A stretch of DNA of 25,302 bases, from assembly GCA_003517725.1 (NCBI GenBank), contig DOZZ01000064.1, forward strand, positions 1 through 25,302. Reading direction: 5' to 3'. Both the position numbers and the translations under genes were made by a program. Of this stretch, positions 23,347-25,302 are shown one piece after another (the first letter of the stretch is position 1; the number at the start of each line of letters is the position of its first letter). Source of the stretch: Bryobacterales bacterium. GTDB taxonomy: Bacteria > Acidobacteriota > Terriglobia > Bryobacterales > Bryobacteraceae. The notes under the pieces are model-generated. The model was not told where the DNA came from. It saw only the letters and a list, made by a program, of their open reading frames with translations, and ran no database searches.

Positions 23347-24810
23347 TTGGCAGTGCCCGCGGCCCCGGCCGTGACGCTGTGCCGCACGCGCACCGTGGCC
23401 GCCGCGACGGCGCTGGTGAGCTTGGCCTCGGTCCTCTTCTTCTATTATCGCGGGGAGCTGCTGCAATTCGGCGACGCCGAAGCTCACCTCAACATCGCCC
23501 GCCGCATCCTAGATTCGCCCGACCCTGGGATCAACCAGATCGGCACGGTGTGGCTGCCGCTGCCGCATCTGTTGATGCTGCCCTTCGCCGCCGTCACGCG
23601 CGGGTGGCAGCTCGGTTTCGCCGGCTCCATCGCGTCACCCGTGTGCTTCATCGCCTCGGCCATGCTGTTCTTCCGCTCCCTACGGCTGCTCTTCGGCGCA
23701 GTCGCCGCCGCCGCCGGCACGGCCGTGCTAGTGCTGAATCCCAATGCCCTCTACCTGCAGGCCATTCCGATGACCGAGCCGGTGTTTCTCGCGGCGCTCT
23801 GCGGCCTGTTCTATTGCACTTTGACTGGCCGCCCTACAGCCGCGGGCCTATGCGCCGCCGCGGCCGCCTGGACCCGCTACGACGGCTGGTTCCTGCTGCC
23901 CTTCTGCTCGCTATTTTTTCTGCGCGCCAACGGGTGGCGCGCGGCGCTGCGCTTCAGTCTCGTCGCCGGCGCCGCGCCGCTGCTGTGGTTCGCGCATAAT
24001 CGCTGGCAGTTTGGCGATGCGCTGGATTTCTACCGCGGCCCCTACTCCGCGCGCGCCATTCAGGGCGATCATTATTACCCAGGTCGCCACGACTGGACCA
24101 CCGCCATCCACTACTTCTTCACGGCCGTGCGCCTGGTGAACGGTTGGCCCTTGGTGTTGATCGGCGCCCCCGGTATCGCGCTGGCGTTGCTGCGCAGAAC
24201 GTGGTGGCCCGTACTGCTGCTTTCCCTTCCGCCGGTGTTTTATCTGTGGAGCATGCACTCGTCGGGCGTGCCCATCTTCGTCCCATCCTTGTGGCCGCAC
24301 GGGTGGTACAACACGCGCTACGCCCTCAGCGCGCTGCCGCTGCTGGCGCTCGGCGTGGCCGCGCTGGTGTCGGCAGGCAGGAACTCGCGCGGCGTAGCCG
24401 TAGCCATCGTGGCGCTGTGTCTAGTGCCCTGGATTGTGCGGCCCTCTCCCGAAAACTGGATCACCTGGAAGGAATCGCAGGTCAACTCACGGGCCCGCCG
24501 CACCGGCGCGAAGAAAGTGTATCTATATTTGCGCGCGCGCCTCGGGCCGCGCGACACCGTCTTCACCGAGTTCAACGATCTCACCGAAATTTACCGCCAT
24601 CTCGGCCTGCCGCTGCGGCGCACCGTCACGGGCGATGACGGCCCGCTCTGGTGGGGACCCGTAATGCGGCCCGATCTGTTTCTGCGCGATCCCTGGGTCG
24701 TGTGCTTCGCCGGCGATATCGTCGACCACGTGGCGCGCCGTGCCGGCTACACTCCGGAACTACTGATCCCGGTCGAAGAAGGTAAAGTCATCCGCGTCTA
24801 TCATCGTTAG
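23347..24810 (+). CDS. Multi-pass membrane protein, probable GT-C type glycosyltransferase
   Basis: The frame opens with TTG 23347 directly after the kinase stop; GTG 23353 is an equally likely start, and neither has a clear ribosome-binding site. The 487-aa protein has about nine to ten hydrophobic segments across residues 15-370. After the first one lies LLQFGDAEAHLNIARRI (D43, E45), a DxE/DxD-like acidic motif typical of GT-C/GT39-type enzymes that use lipid-linked sugars. WTRYDGWFLLPF and HNRWQFGDALDFYRGPY follow. The last 110 residues are soluble and would face the periplasm. The neighbouring polysaccharide exporter supports a role in glycan or glycoprotein assembly, but the acceptor is unknown. 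Confidence 0.72.
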   Translation: MAVPAAPAVTLCRTRTVAAATALVSLASVLFFYYRGELLQFGDAEAHLNIARRILDSPDPGINQIGTVWLPLPHLLMLPFAAVTRGWQLGFAGSIASPVCFIASAMLFFRSLRLLFGAVAAAAGTAVLVLNPNALYLQAIPMTEPVFLAALCGLFYCTLTGRPTAAGLCAAAAAWTRYDGWFLLPFCSLFFLRANGWRAALRFSLVAGAAPLLWFAHNRWQFGDALDFYRGPYSARAIQGDHYYPGRHDWTTAIHYFFTAVRLVNGWPLVLIGAPGIALALLRRTWWPVLLLSLPPVFYLWSMHSSGVPIFVPSLWPHGWYNTRYALSALPLLALGVAALVSAGRNSRGVAVAIVALCLVPWIVRPSPENWITWKESQVNSRARRTGAKKVYLYLRARLGPRDTVFTEFNDLTEIYRHLGLPLRRTVTGDDGPLWWGPVMRPDLFLRDPWVVCFAGDIVDHVARRAGYTPELLIPVEEGKVIRVYHR

Positions 24811-24817
24811 AAGAGCG

Positions 24818-25302
24818 ATGCAGATTCCCTTCGTAAAAGCGCACGGCGCCGGCAACGATTTTCTCTTGACCTGGGATGGCGACGCGCCTTTCACCCCCGA
24901 ACTAGCGCGCGCCATCTGCCACCGCCGCGCCGGCCCCGGCGCCGACGGCTGGATGTTAGTAAGTCGAGAGCCGCGAACCATCCGCCTGCTCAACTCCGAT
25001 GGCAGCGAGGCCGAACTCTCGGGCAACGGAACGCGCTGCGCCGCGGCCCTGCTGGTGCGCGACGGCCTCGCCGAAGCCGAGTTCATCATCCAGACCGGCG
25101 CCGGCCCCAAGCAGCTCCGCCTGATCTCGCGCGACCATCTCAGCTTTCTCTTCGAAATGAACATGGGCGCGCCGCGCCTCCTCGATGCCGCCTGCACCTT
25201 GCCCCTTGCGAGCGGCGCCAAAAAAGTCACGCTGCTCGATGTCGGCAACCCGCAGTGCGTTGTCCTCGTCGATGATTTCGAATTGGACTGGCGCGCCATG
25301 GG
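24818..25302 (+). CDS. dapF: Diaminopimelate epimerase, 5' part (cut by window edge)
   Basis: The ATG at 24818 follows the previous stop by 7 nt, with AAGAG before it. 161 codons are visible before the window ends. The start FVKAHGAGNDF and the later NSDGSEAELSGNGTRC and VGNPQCVVLV are DapF landmarks. The enzyme converts LL- to meso-diaminopimelate for lysine and peptidoglycan synthesis in the cytoplasm. The residue at the first catalytic Cys of the usual CGNG motif is Ser68 here (TCG); Cys74 is the other Cys of that loop. The second catalytic Cys lies beyond the window. The substitution may be a lineage feature, and the call rests on the motifs. Confidence 0.87.
   Translation, partial: MQIPFVKAHGAGNDFLLTWDGDAPFTPELARAICHRRAGPGADGWMLVSREPRTIRLLNSDGSEAELSGNGTRCAAALLVRDGLAEAEFIIQTGAGPKQLRLISRDHLSFLFEMNMGAPRLLDAACTLPLASGAKKVTLLDVGNPQCVVLVDDFELDWRAM

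Noticed and set aside
1..25302. CRISPR array, rRNA or insertion sequence
   Set aside because: No regularly spaced repeats, transposase motifs or rRNA signatures were seen.

Overview
The window is high-GC DNA with about 19 genes, all on the + strand and tightly packed; the longest gap is about 170 bases. The flanking genes suggest a soil-type Acidobacteriota chromosome (Bryobacterales/Solibacter-like). They are a multihaem cytochrome-TPR membrane protein paired with an FG-GAP/ASPIC-UnbV protein, a Wzt-like exporter ATPase, a PfkB kinase, a GT-C-type membrane protein and dapF. This placement is inferred from gene content only; no 16S or other marker gene is present.

Layout. 1-54 is the tail of an unidentified gene. 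62-4455 is a two-gene operon: a pentahaem c-type cytochrome with an N-terminal membrane domain and C-terminal TPRs, overlapping by 4 nt a secreted seven-blade FG-GAP/ASPIC protein. 4456-4628 is a leader region with palindromes and competing hairpins. 4629-21150 is a complete-looking virion morphogenesis cassette of about 16.5 kb: short small-terminase-like protein, large terminase, portal, scaffold, P22-like coat, small head protein, head-tail connector, neck/terminator, tail tube, tail chaperone with a -1 frameshift extension, very short tape-measure candidate, two paralogous distal-tail proteins, a 1306-aa tail tip/hub and a 918-aa TIM-barrel-like tail protein. 21197-25302 returns to chromosomal genes: Wzt-like ABC ATPase, PfkB sugar kinase, GT-C-like membrane protein and the 5' part of dapF.

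How the genes work together. The cassette encodes what is needed to build and fill a small head with a short non-contractile tail. It shows no integrase, repressor, replication, lysis or attachment-site functions. Every ORF is intact and the cassette abuts chromosomal genes directly on both sides. Its tail half follows the gene order of the Rhodobacter capsulatus gene transfer agent (tube, chaperone, short tape measure, DUF2460-like, DUF2163-like/hub, TIM-barrel). The most interesting reading is a gene-transfer-agent-like or otherwise domesticated phage particle in an acidobacterium. A cryptic prophage whose other modules were lost or lie elsewhere is the main alternative.

Other points of note are an A AAA AAC slippery site exactly in phase before the tail-chaperone stop codon, three TTG starts with good Shine-Dalgarno sequences in the cassette, a likely terminator after the coat gene, and a DapF with Ser in place of the first catalytic Cys.
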